Shown here: one piece after another, positions 1 through 13,635 of the stretch
How positions within the stretch are numbered: position 1 is the stretch's first letter
Layout of the letters: each line of letters begins with the position of its first letter
NCBI GenBank assembly: GCA_946800325.1
Contig: OX326958.1
Location: forward strand, 4,908,001-4,972,000
Direction: 5' to 3'
Source of the DNA: Luzula sylvatica
Taxonomy: Eukaryota > Streptophyta > Magnoliopsida > Poales > Juncaceae
DNA: 64,000 bases
Notes under the pieces: model-generated
The model's database searches: none
Told to the model about the DNA's origin: nothing
Seen by the model: only the letters and a program-made list of their open reading frames with translations
Position numbers and translations under genes: made by a program

Positions 1-1116
1 TAATTTGTATCGTATCTTTCACTAGATAACTTTTCACCAAATTTCACAAACACTAAGAAAGTTAGTTTTTCGATTCAAAACAAGGTTTTAACGCTTTGAG
101 GAGTTCAAATAACGTGTTTTTAGATAATTTGTATCGTATCTTTCACTAGATAACTTTTCACCAAATTTCACAAACACTATGAAAGTTTGTTTTTCGATTC
201 AAAACAAGATTTTAACGCTTTGAGGAGTTCAAATAACGTGTTTTCAGATCATTTATATCGTATCTTTTACTACATAACTTTTCACCAAATTTCACAAACA
301 CTAAGAAAATTTGTTTTTCTATTCAAAACAAGATTTTAACTCTTTGAGGAGTTCAAATAACGTGTTTTCAGATCAGTTGTATCGTATCTTTTACTACATA
401 ACTTTTCACCAAATTTCACAAACACTAAGAAAGTTTGTTTTTCGATTCAAAACAAGATTTTAAGGCTTTGAGGAGTTCAAATAACGTGTTTTTAGATCAT
501 TTGGATCGTATCTTTTACTACATAACTTTTCACCAAATTTCACAAACACTAAGAAAGTTTGTTTTTCGATTCAAAACAAGGTTTTAACGCTTTGAGGAGT
601 TCAAATAACGTGTTTTTAGATCATTTGTATCGTATCTTTCACTAGATAACTTTTCACCAAATTTCACAAACACTATGAAAGTTTGTTTTTCGATTCAAAA
701 CAAGATTTTAACGCTTTGAGGAGGTCAAATAACGTGTTTTTAGATCATTTGTATCACATCTTTTACTACATAACTTTTCACCAAATTTCACAAACACTAA
801 GAAAGTTTGTTTTTCGATTCAAAACAAGGATTTAACACTTAGAGGAGTTCAAATAACGTGTTTTTAGATCATTTGTATCGTATCTTTTACTACATAACTT
901 TTCACCAAATTTCACAAACACTAAGAAAGTTTGTTTTTCAATCCAAAACCAGATTTTAACGCTTTGAGGAGTTCAAATAACGTGTTTTTAGATCATTTGT
1001 ATCGTATCTTTTACTAGATAACTTTTCACCAAATTTCACAAACACTAAGAAAGTTTGTTTTTCTATTCAAAACAAGATTTTAACGCTTTGAGGAGTTCAA
1101 ATAACGTGTTTTTAGA
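1..1116. repeat. Family-L block, copy 1 (9 monomers)
   Basis: Nine variant monomers in order: two starting TAATTTGTATCG with TTTCACTAGATA (1, 125), one with TTTATATCG (249), one with CAGTTGTATCG and AAGGCTTTG (373), one with TTTGGATCG (497), one with TTTCACTAGATA plus GAGGAGGTC (621), one with CACATC and ACTTAGAGG (745), one with CAATCCAAAACC (869), one with TACTAGATA and CTATTC (993). Later copies have eight monomers because the last two are replaced by one. The window probably cuts the left end of a longer unit. Confidence 0.9.
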
Positions 1117-2480
1117 TCATTTGTATCGTATCTTTTACTACATAACTTTTCACCAAATTTCACAAACACTAAGAAATTTTGTTTTTCGATTCAAAACAAG
1201 ATTTTAAAGCTTTGAGGAGTTCAAATAACGTGTTTTGAGATCATTTGTATCGTATCTTTTACTACATAACTTTTCACCAAATTTTACAATCACTAAGAAA
1301 GTTTGTTTTTCGATTCAAAACAAGATTTTAACGCTTTGAGGAGTTCAAATAACGTGTTTTCAGATCATTTGTATCGTATCTTTTACTACATAACTTTTCA
1401 CCAAATTTCACAAACACTAAGAAAGTTTGTTTTTCTATTCAACACCAGATTTTAACGCTTTGAGGAGTTCAAATAACGTGTTTTTAGATCAGTTGTATCG
1501 TATCTTTTACTACATAACTTTTCACCAAATTTCACAAACACTAAGAAAGTTTGTTTTTCGATTCAAACCAAGATTTTAACGCTTTGAGGAGTTCAAATAA
1601 CGTGTTTTTAGATCATTTGTATCGTATCTTTTACTACATAACTTTTCACCAAATTTCACAAACACTAAGAAAGTTTGTTTTTCGATTCAAAAAAAGATTT
1701 TAACGCTTTGAGGAGTTCAAATAACGTGTTTTTAGATCATTTGTATCGTATCTTTTACTACATAACTTTTCATCAAATTTTACAATCACTAAGAAAGTTT
1801 GTTTTTCGATTCAAAACAAGATTTTAACGCTTTGAGGAGTTCAAATAACGTGTTTTCAGATCATTTGTATCGTATCTTTTACTACATAACTTTTCACCAA
1901 ATTTCACAAACACTAAGAAATTTTGTTTTTCGATTCAAAACAAGATTTTAAAGCTTTGAGGAGTTCAAATAACGTGTTTTGAGATCATTTGTATCGTATC
2001 TTTTACTACATAACTTTTCACCAAATTTTACAATCACTAAGAAAGTTTGTTTTTCGATTCAAAACAAGATTTTAACGCTTTGAGGAGTTCAAATAACGTG
2101 TTTTCAGATCATTTGTATCGTATCTTTTACTACATAACTTTTCACCAAATTTCACAAACACTAAGAAAGTTTGTTTTTCTATTCAACACAAGATTTTAAC
2201 GCTTTGAGGAGTTCAAATAACGTGTTTTTAGATCAGTTGTATCGTATCTTTTACTACATAACTTTTCACCAAATTTCACAAACACTAAGAAAGTTTGTTT
2301 TTCGATTCAAACCAAGATTTTAACGCTTTGAGGAGTTCAAATAACGTGTTTTTAGATCATTTGTATCGTATCTTTTACTACATAACTTTTCACCAAATTT
2401 CACAAACACTAAGAAAGTTTGTTTTTCGATTCAAAAAAAGATTTTAACGCTTTCAGGAGTTCAAATAACGTGTTTTTAGA
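497..2480. repeat. 16-monomer higher-order unit (1,984 bp), copy 1
   Basis: Sixteen distinct monomers, starting with the TTTGGATCG variant at 497 and ending with a monomer carrying CTTTCAGGAG (near 2,454). The next 1,984 bases repeat the order monomer for monomer; for example CAATCC at 939 recurs at 2,923. Inside, the run starting at 1,117 (AAATTTTG with AAAGCTTTG) restarts at 1,861, a 744 bp, 6-monomer inner duplication. A private change here is CAACACCAG near 1,440, where the other copies have CAACACAAG. Confidence 0.9.
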
Positions 2481-4464
2481 TCATTTGGATCGTATCTTTT
2501 ACTACATAACTTTTCACCAAATTTCACAAACACTAAGAAAGTTTGTTTTTCGATTCAAAACAAGGTTTTGACGCTTTGAGGAGTTCAAATAACGTGTTTT
2601 TAGATCATTTGTATCGTATCTTTCACTAGATAACTTTTCACCAAATTTCACAAACACTATGAAAGTTTGTTTTTCGATTCAAAACAAGATTTTAACGCTT
2701 TGAGGAGGTCAAATAACGTGTTTTTAGATCATTTGTATCACATCTTTTACTACATAACTTTTCACCAAATTTCACAAACACTAAGAAAGTTTGTTTTTCG
2801 ATTCAAAACAAGGATTTAACACTTAGAGGAGTTCAAATAACGTGTTTTTAGATCATTTGTATCGTATCTTTTACTACATAACTTTTCACCAAATTTCACA
2901 AACACTAAGAAAGTTTGTTTTTCAATCCAAAACCAGATTTTAACGCTTTGAGGAGTTCAAATAACGTGTTTTTAGATCATTTGTATCGTATCTTTTACTA
3001 GATAACTTTTCACCAAATTTCACAAACACTAAGAAAGTTTGTTTTTCTATTCAAAACAAGATTTTAACGCTTTGAGGAGTTCAAATAACGTGTTTTTAGA
3101 TCATTTGTATCGTATCTTTTACTACATAACTTTTCACCAAATTTCACAAACACTAAGAAATTTTGTTTTTCGATTCAAAACAAGATTTTAAAGCTTTGAG
3201 GAGTTCAAATAACGTGTTTTGAGATCATTTGTATCGTATCTTTTACTACATAACTTTTCACCAAATTTTACAATCACTAAGAAAGTTTGTTTTTCGATTC
3301 AAAACAAGATTTTAACGCTTTGAGGAGTTCAAATAACGTGTTTTCAGATCATTTGTATCGTATCTTTTACTACATAACTTTTCACCAAATTTCACAAACA
3401 CTAAGAAAGTTTGTTTTTCTATTCAACACAAGATTTTAACGCTTTGAGGAGTTCAAATAACGTGTTTTTAGATCAGTTGTATCGTATCTTTTACTACATA
3501 ACTTTTCACCAAATTTCACAAACACTAAGAAAGTTTGTTTTTCGATTCAAACCAAGATTTTAACGCTTTGAGGAGTTCAAATAACGTGTTTTTAGATCAT
3601 TTGTATCGTATCTTTTACTACATAACTTTTCACCAAATTTCACAAACACTAAGAAAGTTTGTTTTTCGATTCAAAAAAAGATTTTAACGCTTTGAGGAGT
3701 TCAAATAACGTGTTTTTAGATCATTTGTATCGTATCTTTTACTACATAACTTTTCATCAAATTTTACAATCACTAAGAAAGTTTGTTTTTCGATTCAAAA
3801 CAAGATTTTAACGCTTTGAGGAGTTCAAATAACGTGTTTTCAGATCATTTGTATCGTATCTTTTACTACATAACTTTTCACCAAATTTCACAAACACTAA
3901 GAAATTTTGTTTTTCGATTCAAAACAAGATTTTAAAGCTTTGAGGAGTTCAAATAACGTGTTTTGAGATCATTTGTATCGTATCTTTTACTACATAACTT
4001 TTCACCAAATTTTACAATCACTAAGAAAGTTTGTTTTTCGATTCAAAACAAGATTTTAACGCTTTGAGGAGTTCAAATAACGTGTTTTCAGATCATTTGT
4101 ATCGTATCTTTTACTACATAACTTTTCACCAAATTTCACAAACACTAAGAAAGTTTGTTTTTCTATTCAACACAAGATTTTAACGCTTTGAGGAGTTCAA
4201 ATAACGTGTTTTTAGATCAGTTGTATCGTATCTTTTACTACATAACTTTTCACCAAATTTCACAAACACTAAGAAAGTTTGTTTTTCGATTCAAACCAAG
4301 ATTTTAACGCTTTGAGGAGTTCAAATAACGTGTTTTTAGATCATTTGTATCGTATCTTTTACTACATAACTTTTCACCAAATTTCACAAACACTAAGAAA
4401 GTTTGTTTTTCGATTCAAAAAAAGATTTTAACGCTTTCAGGAGTTCAAATAACGTGTTTTTAGA
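2481..4464. repeat. 16-monomer higher-order unit (1,984 bp), copy 2
   Basis: Direct tandem repeat of 497-2,480 with only scattered single-base differences, such as AAGGTTTTGACGC near 2,565 where copy 1 has AAGGTTTTAACGC. Both copies share the rare CTTTCAGGAG change in the last monomer (2,454 and about 4,437), so the change predates the duplication. The following monomer (4,465) is the TCATCAAATTTTACAATC variant, after which the order switches to a different run. Confidence 0.9.
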
Positions 4465-4588
4465 TCATTTGTATCGTATCTTTTACTACATAACTTTTCA
4501 TCAAATTTTACAATCACTAAGAAAGTTTGTTTTTCGATTCAAAACAAGATTTTAACGCTTTGAGGAGTTCAAATAACGTGTTTTCAGA

Positions 4589-7500
4589 TCATTTGTATCG
4601 TATCTTTTACTACATAACTTTTCACCAAATTTCACAAACACTAACAAAGTTTGTTTTTCGATTCAAACCAAGATTTTAACGCTTTGAGGAGTTCAAATAA
4701 CGTGTTTTGAGATCATTTGTATCGTGTCTTTTACTACATAACTTTTCACCAAATTTCACAAACACTAACAAAGTTTGTTTTTCTATTCAAAACAAGCTTT
4801 TAACGCTTTGAGGAGTTCAAATAACGTGTTTTTAGATCATTTGTATCGTATCTTTTACAACATAACTTTTCACCAAATTTCACAAACACTAAGAAAGTTT
4901 GTTTTTCGATTCAAAACAAGATTTTAACGCTTTGAGGAGTTCAAATAACATGTTTTTAGATCAGTTGTATCGTATCTTTTACTACATAACTTTTCACCAA
5001 ATTTCACAAACACTAAGAAAGTTTGTTTTTCGATTCAAACCAAGATTTTAACGCTTTGAGGAGTTCAAATAACGTGTTTTTAGATCATTTGTGTCGTATC
5101 TTTTACTAGATAACTTTTCACCAAATTTCACAAACACTAAGAAAGTTTGTTTTTCGATTCAAAACAAAATTTTAACGCTTTGAGGAGTTCTATTAACTTG
5201 TTTTTAGATCATTTGTATCCTATCTTTTACTACATAACTTTTCACCAAATTTTACAAACACTAAGAAAGTTTGTTTTTCGATTCAAAACAAGATTTTAAC
5301 GCTTTGAGGAGTTCAAATAACGTGTTTTTAGATCAGTTGTATCGTATCTTTTACTACATAACTTTTCACCAAATTTCACGTACACTAAGAAAGTTTGTTT
5401 TTCGATTCAAACCAAGATTTTAACGCTTTGAGGAGTTCAAATAACGTGTTTTTAGATCATTTGTATCGTATCTTTTACTACATAACTTTTCACCAAATTT
5501 CACAAACACTAAGAAAGTTTGTTTTTCGATTCAAAACAAGATTTTAACGCTTTGAGGAGTTCAAATAACGTGTTTTTAGATCATTTGTATCGTATCTTTT
5601 ACTACATAACTTTTCATCAAATTTTACAATCACTAAGAAAGTTTGTTTTTCGATTCAAAACAAGATTTTAACGCTTTGAGGAGTTCAAATAATGTGTTTT
5701 CAGATCATTTGTATCGTATCTTTTACTACATAACTTTTCACCAAATTTCACATACACTAAGAAATTTTGTTTTTCTATTCAAAACAAGATTTTAACGCTT
5801 TGAGGAGTTCAAATAACGTGTTTTTAGATCGTTTGTATCGTATCTTTTACTACATAACTTTTCACCAAATTTCACAAACACTAAGAAAGTTCGTTTTTCG
5901 ATTCAAAACAAGATTTTAACGCTTTGAGGAGTTCAAATAACGTGTTTTCAGATCATTTATATCGTATCTTTTACTACATAACTTTTCACCAAATTTCACA
6001 AACACTAAGAAAGTTTGTTTTTCTATTCAAAACAAGATTTTAACGCTTTGAGGAGTTCAAATAACGTGTTTTTAGATCAGTTGTATCGTATCTTTCACTA
6101 CATAACTTTTCACCAAATTTCACAAACACTAAGAAAGTTTGTTTTTCGATTCAAAACAAGATTTTAACACTTTGAGGAGTTCGAATAACGTGTTTTTAGA
6201 TCATTTGTATCACATCTTTTACTACATAACTTTTCACCAAATTTTACAATCACTAAGCAAATTTGTTTTTCGATTCAAAACAAGATTTTAACGCTTTGAG
6301 GAGTTCAAATAACGGGTTTTCAGATCATTTGTATCGTATCTTTTACTACATAACTTTTCACCAAATTTCACAAACACTAACAAAGTTTGTTTTTCGATTC
6401 AAACCAAGATTTTAACGCTTTGAGGAGTTCAAATAACGTGTTTTGAGATCATTTGTATCGTGTCTTTAACTACATAACTTTTCACCAAATTTCACAAACA
6501 CTAAAAAAGTTTGTTTTTCTATTCAAAACAAGCTTTTAACGCTTTGAGGAGTTCAAATAACGTGTTAGATCATTTGTATCGTATCTTTTACAACATAACT
6601 TTTCACCAAATTTCACAAACACTAAGAAAGTTTGTTTTTCGATTCAAAACAAGATTTTAACGCTTTGAGGAGTTCAAATAACGTGTTTTTAGATCAGTTG
6701 TATCGTATCTTTTACTACATAACTTTTCACCAAATTTCACAAACACTAAGAAAGTTTATTTTTCGATTCAAACCAAGATTTTAACGCTTTGAGGAGTTCA
6801 AATAACGTGTTTTTAGATCATTTGTGTCGTATCTTTTACTAGATAACTTTTCACCAAATTTCACAAACACTAAGAAAGTTTGTTTTTCTATTCAACACAA
6901 GATTTTAACGCTTTGAGGAGTTCAAATAACGTGTTTTTAGATCAGTTGTATCGTATCTTTTACTACATAACTTTTCACCAAATTTCACAAACACTAAGAA
7001 AGTTTGTTTTTCGATTCAAACCAAGATTTTAACGCTTTGAGGAGTTCAAATAACGTGTTTTTAGATCATTTGTATCGTATCTTTTACTACATAACTTTTC
7101 ACCAAATTTCACAAACACTAAGAAAGTTTGTTTTTCGATTCAAAAAAAGATTTTAACGCTTTGAGGAGTTCAAATAACGTGTTTTTAGATCATTTGTATC
7201 GTATCTTTTACTACATAACTTTTCATCAAATTTTACAATCACTAAGAAAGTTTGTTTTTCGATTCAAAACAAGATTTTAACGCTTTGAGGAGTTCAAATA
7301 ACGTGTTTTCAGATCATTTGTATCGTATCTTTTACTACATAACTTTTCACCAAATTTCACAAACACTAACAAAGTTTGTTTTTCGATTCAAACCAAGATT
7401 TTAACGCTTTGAGGAGTTCAAATAACGTGTTTTGAGATCATTTGTATCGTGTCTTTTACTACATAACTTTTCACCAAATTTCACAAACACTAACAAAGTT

Positions 7501-8678
7501 TGTTTTTCTATTCAAAACAAGCTTTTAACGCTTTGAGGAGTTCAAATAACGTGTTTTTAGATCATTTGTTTCGTATCTTTTACAACATAACTTTTCACCA
7601 AATTTCACAAACACTAAGAAAGTTTGTTTTTCGATTCAAAACAAGATTTTAACGCTTTGAGGAGTTCAAATAACGTGTTTTTAGATCAGTTGTATCGTAT
7701 CTTTTACTACATAACTTTTCACCAAATTTCACAAACACTAAGAAAGTTTGTTTTTCGATTCAAACCAAGATTTTAACGCTTTGAGGAGTTCAAATAACGT
7801 GTTTTTAGATCATTTGTGTCGTATCTTTTACTAGATAACTTTTCACCAAATTTCACAAACACTAAGAAAGTTTGTTTTTCGATTCAAAACAAGATTTTAA
7901 CGCTTTGAGGAGTTCTATTAACTTGTTTTTAGATCATTTGTATCCTATCTTTTACTACATAACTTTTCACCAAATTTTACAAACACTAAGAAAGTTTGTT
8001 TTTCGATTCAAAACAAGATTTTAACGCTTTGAGGAGTTCAAATAACGTGTTTTTAGATCAGTTGTATCGTATCTTTTACTACATAACTTTTCACCAAAAT
8101 TTCACGTACACTAAGAAAGTTTGTTTTTCGATTCAAACCAAGATTTTAACGCTTTGAGGAGTTCAAATAACGTGTTTTTAGATCATTTGTATCGTATATT
8201 TTACTACATAACTTTTCACCAAATTTCACAAACACTAAGAAAGTTTGTTTTTCGATTCAAAACAAGATTTTAACGCTTTGAGGAGTTCAAATAACGTGTT
8301 TTTAGATCATTTGTATCGTATCTTTTACTACATAACTTTTCATCAAATTTTACAATCACTAAGAAAGTTTGTTTTTCGATTCAAAACAAGATTTTAACGC
8401 TTTGAGGAGTTCAAATAACGTGTTTCCAGATCATTTGTATCGTATCTTTTACTACATAACTTTTCACCAAATTTCACATACACTAAGAAAGTTTGTTTTT
8501 CGATTCAAAACAAAATTTTAACGCTTTGAGGAGTTAAAATAACGTGTTTTTAGATCGTTTGTATCGTATCTTTTACTACATAACTTTTCACCAAATTTCA
8601 CAAACACTAAGAAAGTTTGTTTTTCGATTCAAAACAAGATTTTAACGCTTTGAGGAGTTCAAATAACGTGTTTTTAGA
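4589..8678. repeat. Shared-type run between family-L copies 1 and 2
   Basis: A run of variants that recurs through the whole window. Examples are CTAACAAAG with CAAACCAAG, CGTGTCTTTTAC with CAAGCTTTT, TTTACAACATA, GTGTCG with TAGATA, TCTATTAACTTG, TCCTATC, CACGTACAC, TCATCAAATTTTACAATC, CACATACAC, GTTCGTTTTTCG, TTATATCG, TTCGAATAACG and AATAACGGG. It holds the first ACGGG marker (6,311), the first 3-base loss in the terminal T run (about 6,564) and the first CCAAAATTT one-base gain (about 8,095). The distance from 1 to the next family-L start (8,679) is 70 monomers minus 2 bases, which these indels explain. Confidence 0.85.
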
Positions 8679-9670
8679 TAATTTGTATCGTATCTTTCAC
8701 TAGATAACTTTTCACCAAATTTCACAAACACTAAGAAAGTTTGTTTTTCGATTCAAAACAAGGTTTTAACGCTTTGAGGAGTTCAAATAACGTGTTTTTA
8801 GATAATTTGTATCGTATCTTTCACTAGATAACTTTTCACCAAATTTCACAAACATTATGAAAGTTTGTTTTTCGATTCAAAACAAGATTTTAACGCTTTG
8901 AGGAGTTCAAATAACGTGTTTTCAGATCATTTATATCGTATCTTTTACTACATAACTTTTCACCAAATTTCACAAACACTAAGAAAATTTGTTTTTCTAT
9001 TCAAAACAAGATTTTAACGCTTTGAGGAGTTCAAATAACGTGTTTTCAGATCAGTTGTATCGTATCTTTTACTACATAACTTTTCACCAAATTTCACAAA
9101 CACTAAGAAAGTTTGTTTTTCGATTCAAAACAAGATTTTAAGGCTTTGAGGAGTTCAAATAACGTGTTTTTAGATCATTTGGATCGTATCTTTTACTACA
9201 TAACTTTTCACCAAATTTCACAAACACTAAGAAAGTTTGTTTTTCGATTCAAAACAAGGTTTTAACGCTTTGAGGAGTTCAAATAACGTGTTTTTAGATC
9301 ATTTGTATCGTATCTTTCACTAGATAACTTTTCACCAAATTTCACAAACACTATGAAAGTTTGTTTTTCGATTCAAAACAAGATTTTAACGCTTTGAGGA
9401 GGTCAAATAACGTGTTTTTAGATCATTTGTATCACATCTTTTACTACATAACTTTTCACCAAATTTCACAAACACTAAGAAAGTTTGTTTTTCGATTCAA
9501 AACAATGATTTAACGCTTAGAGGAGTTCAAATAACGTGTTTTTAGATCATTTGTATCGTATCTTTTACTACATAACTTTTCACCAAATTTCACAAACACT
9601 AAGAAAGTTTGTTTTTCTATTCAAAACAAGATTTTAACGCTTTGAGGAGTTCAAATAACGTGTTTTTAGA
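8679..9670. repeat. Family-L block, copy 2 (8 monomers)
   Basis: Same order as copy 1 (TAATTT twice, TTTATATCG, AAGGCTTTG, TTTGGATCG, TTTCACTAGATA with GAGGAGGTC, CACATC with CTTAGAGG). It then has one monomer at 9,547 (TACTACATA with CTATTC) where copy 1 has two. The second monomer carries CATTATGAAAG, and the CACATC monomer has CAATGATTT rather than CAAGGATTT. Later copies share these states, so copies 2 to 6 form one lineage. Confidence 0.9.
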
Positions 9671-12600
9671 TCATTTGTATCGTATCTTTTACTACATAAC
9701 TTTTCACCAAATTTCACAAACACTAAGAAATTTTGTTTTTCGATTCAAAACAAGATTTTAAAGCTTTGAGGAGTTCAAATAACGTGTTTTGAGATCATTT
9801 GTATCGTATCTTTTACTACATAACTTTTCACCAAATTTTACAATCACTAAGAAAGTTTGTTTTTCGATTCAAAACAAGATTTTAACGCTTTGAGGAGTTC
9901 AAATAACGTGTTTTCAGATCATTTGTATCGTATCTTTTACTACATAACTTTTCACCAAATTTCACAAACACTAAGAAAGTTTGTTTTTCTATTCAACACA
10001 AGATTTTAACGCTTTGAGGAGTTCAAATAACGTGTTTTTAGATCAGTTGTATCGTATCTTTTACTACATAACTTTTCACCAAATTTCACAAACACTAAGA
10101 AAGTTTGTTTTTCGATTCAAACCAAGATTTTAACGCTTTGAGGAGTTCAAATAACGTGTTTTTAGATCATTTGTATCGTATCTTTTACTACATAACTTTT
10201 CACCAAATTTCACAAACACTAAGAAAGTTTGTTTTTCGATTCAAAAAAAGATTTTAACGCTTTGAGGAGTTCAAATAACGTGTTTTTAGATCATTTGTAT
10301 CGTATCTTTTACTACATAACTTTTCATCAAATTTTACAATCACTAAGAAAGTTTGTTTTTCGATTCAAAACAAGATTTTAACGCTTTGAGGAGTTCAAAT
10401 AACGTGTTTTCAGATCATTTGTATCGTATCTTTTACTACATAACTTTTCACCAAATTTCACAAACACTAACAAAGTTTGTTTTTCGATTCAAACCAAGAT
10501 TTTAACGCTTTGAGGAGTTCAAATAACGTGTTTTGAGATCATTTGTATCGTGTCTTTTACTACATAACTTTTCACCAAATTTCACAAACACTAACAAAGT
10601 TTGTTTTTCTATTCAAAACAAGCTTTTAACGCTTTGAGGAGTTCAAATAACGTGTTTTTAGATCATTTGTATCGTATCTTTTACAACATAACTTTTCACC
10701 AAATTTCACAAACACTAAGAAAGTTTGTTTTTCGATTCAAAACAAGATTTTAACGCTTTGAGGAGTTCAAATAACGTGTTTTTAGATCAGTTGTATCGTA
10801 TCTTTTACTACATAACTTTTCACCAAATTTCACAAACACTAAGAAAGTTTGTTTTTCGATTCAAACCAAGATTTTAACGCTTTGAGGAGTTCAAATAACG
10901 TGTTTTTAGATCATTTGTGTCGTATCTTTTACTAGATAACTTTTCACCAAATTTCACAAACACTAAGAAAGTTTGTTTTTCGATTCAAAACAAAATTTTA
11001 ACGCTTTGAGGAGTTCTATTAACTTGTTTTTAGATCATTTGTATCCTATCTTTTACTACATAACTTTTCACCAAATTTTACAAACACTAAGAAAGTTTGT
11101 TTTTCGATTCAAAACAAGATTTTAACGCTTTGAGGAGTTCAAATAACGTGTTTTTAGATCAGTTGTATCGTATCTTTTACTACATAACTTTTCACCAAAT
11201 TTCACGTACACTAAGAAAGTTTGTTTTTCGATTCAAACCAAGATATTAACGCTTTGAGGAGTTCAAATAACTTGTTTTTAGATCATTTGTATCGTATCTT
11301 TTACTACATAACTTTTCACCAAATTTCACAAACACTAAGAAAGTTTGTTTTTCGATTCAAAACAAGATTTTAACGCTTTGAGGAGTTCAAATAACGTGTT
11401 TTTAGATCATTTGTATCGTATCTTTTACTACATAACTTTTCATCAAATTTTACAATCACTAAGAAAGTTTGTTTTTCGATTCAAAACAAGATTTTAACGC
11501 TTTGAGGAGTTCAAATAATGTGTTTTCAGATCATTTGTATCGTATCTTTTACTACATAACTTTTCACCAAATTTCACATACACTAAGAAATTTTGTTTTT
11601 CTATTCAAAACAAGATTTTAACGCTTTGAGGAGTTCAAATAACGTGTTTTTAGATCGTTTGTATCGTATCTTTTACTACATAACTTTTCACCAAATTTCA
11701 CAAACACTAAGAAAGTTCGTTTTTCGATTCAAAACAAGATTTTAACGCTTTGAGGAGTTCAAATAACGTGTTTTCAGATCATTTATATCGTATCTTTTAC
11801 TACATAACTTTTCACCAAATTTCACAAACACTAAGAAAGTTTGTTTTTCTATTCAAAACAAGATTTTAACGCTTTGAGGAGTTCAAATAACGTGTTTTTA
11901 GATCAGTTGTATCGTATCTTTCACTACATAACTTTTCACCAAATTTCACAAACACTAAGAAAGTTTGTTTTTCGATTCAAAACAAGATTTTAACACTTTG
12001 AGGAGTTCGAATAACGTGTTTTTAGATCATTTGTATCACATCTTTTACTACATAACTTTTCACCAAATTTTACAATCACTAAGAAAATTTGTTTTTCGAT
12101 TCAAAACAAGATTTTAACGCTTTGAGGAGTTCAAATAACGGGTTTTCAGATCATTTGTATCGTATCTTTTACTACATAACTTTTCACCAAATTTCACAAA
12201 CACTAACAAAGTTTGTTTTTCGATTCAAACCAAGATTTTAACGCTTTGAGGAGTTCAAATAACGTGTTTTGAGATCATTTGTATCGTGTCTTTAACTACA
12301 TAACTTTTCACCAAATTTCACAAACACTAAAAAAGTTTGTTTTTCTATTCAAAACAAGCTTTTAACGCTTTGAGGAGTTCAAATAACGTGTTAGATCATT
12401 TGTATCGTATCTTTTACAACATAACTTTTCACCAAATTTCACAAACACTAAGAAAGTTTGTTTTTCGATTCAAAACAAGATTTTAACGCTTTGAGGAGTT
12501 CAAATAACGTGTTTTTAGATCAGTTGTATCGTATCTTTTACTACATAACTTTTCACCAAATTTCACAAACACTAAGAAAGTTTGTTTTTCGATTCAAACC

Positions 12601-13635
12601 AAGATTTTAACGCTTTGAGGAGTTCAAATAACGTGTTTTTAGATCATTTGTGTCGTATCTTTTACTAGATAACTTTTCACCAAATTTCACAAACACTAAG
12701 AAAGTTTGTTTTTCTATTCAACACAAGATTTTAACGCTTTGAGGAGTTCAAATAACGTGTTTTTAGATCAGTTGTATCGTATCTTTTACTACATAACTTT
12801 TCACCAAATTTCACAAACACTAAGAAAGTTTGTTTTTCGATTCAAACCAAGATTTTAACGCTTTGAGGAGTTCAAATAACGTGTTTTTAGATCATTTGTA
12901 TCGTATCTTTTACTACATAACTTTTCACCAAATTTCACAAACACTAAGAAAGTTTGTTTTTCGATTCAAAAAAAGATTTTAACGCTTTGAGGAGTTCAAA
13001 TAACGTGTTTTTAGATCATTTGTATCGTATCTTTTACTACATAACTTTTCATCAAATTTTACAATCACTAAGAAAGTTTGTTTTTCGATTCAAAACAAGA
13101 TTTTAACGCTTTGAGGAGTTCAAATAACGTGTTTTCAGATCATTTGTATCGTATCTTTTACTACATAACTTTTCACCAAATTTCACAAACACTAACAAAG
13201 TTTGTTTTTCGATTCAAACCAAGATTTTAACGCTTTGAGGAGTTCAAATAACGTGTTTTGAGATCATTTGTATCGTGTCTTTTACTACATAACTTTTCAC
13301 CAAATTTCACAAACACTAACAAAGTTTGTTTTTCTATTCAAAACAAGCTTTTAACGCTTTGAGGAGTTCAAATAACGTGTTTTTAGATCATTTGTTTCGT
13401 ATCTTTTACAACATAACTTTTCACCAAATTTCACAAACACTAAGAAAGTTTGTTTTTCGATTCAAAACAAGATTTTAACGCTTTGAGGAGTTCAAATAAC
13501 GTGTTTTTAGATCAGTTGTATCGTATCTTTTACTACATAACTTTTCACCAAATTTCACAAACACTAAGAAAGTTTGTTTTTCGATTCAAAACAAGATTTT
13601 AACGCTTTGAGGAGTTCAAATAACGTGTTTTTAGA

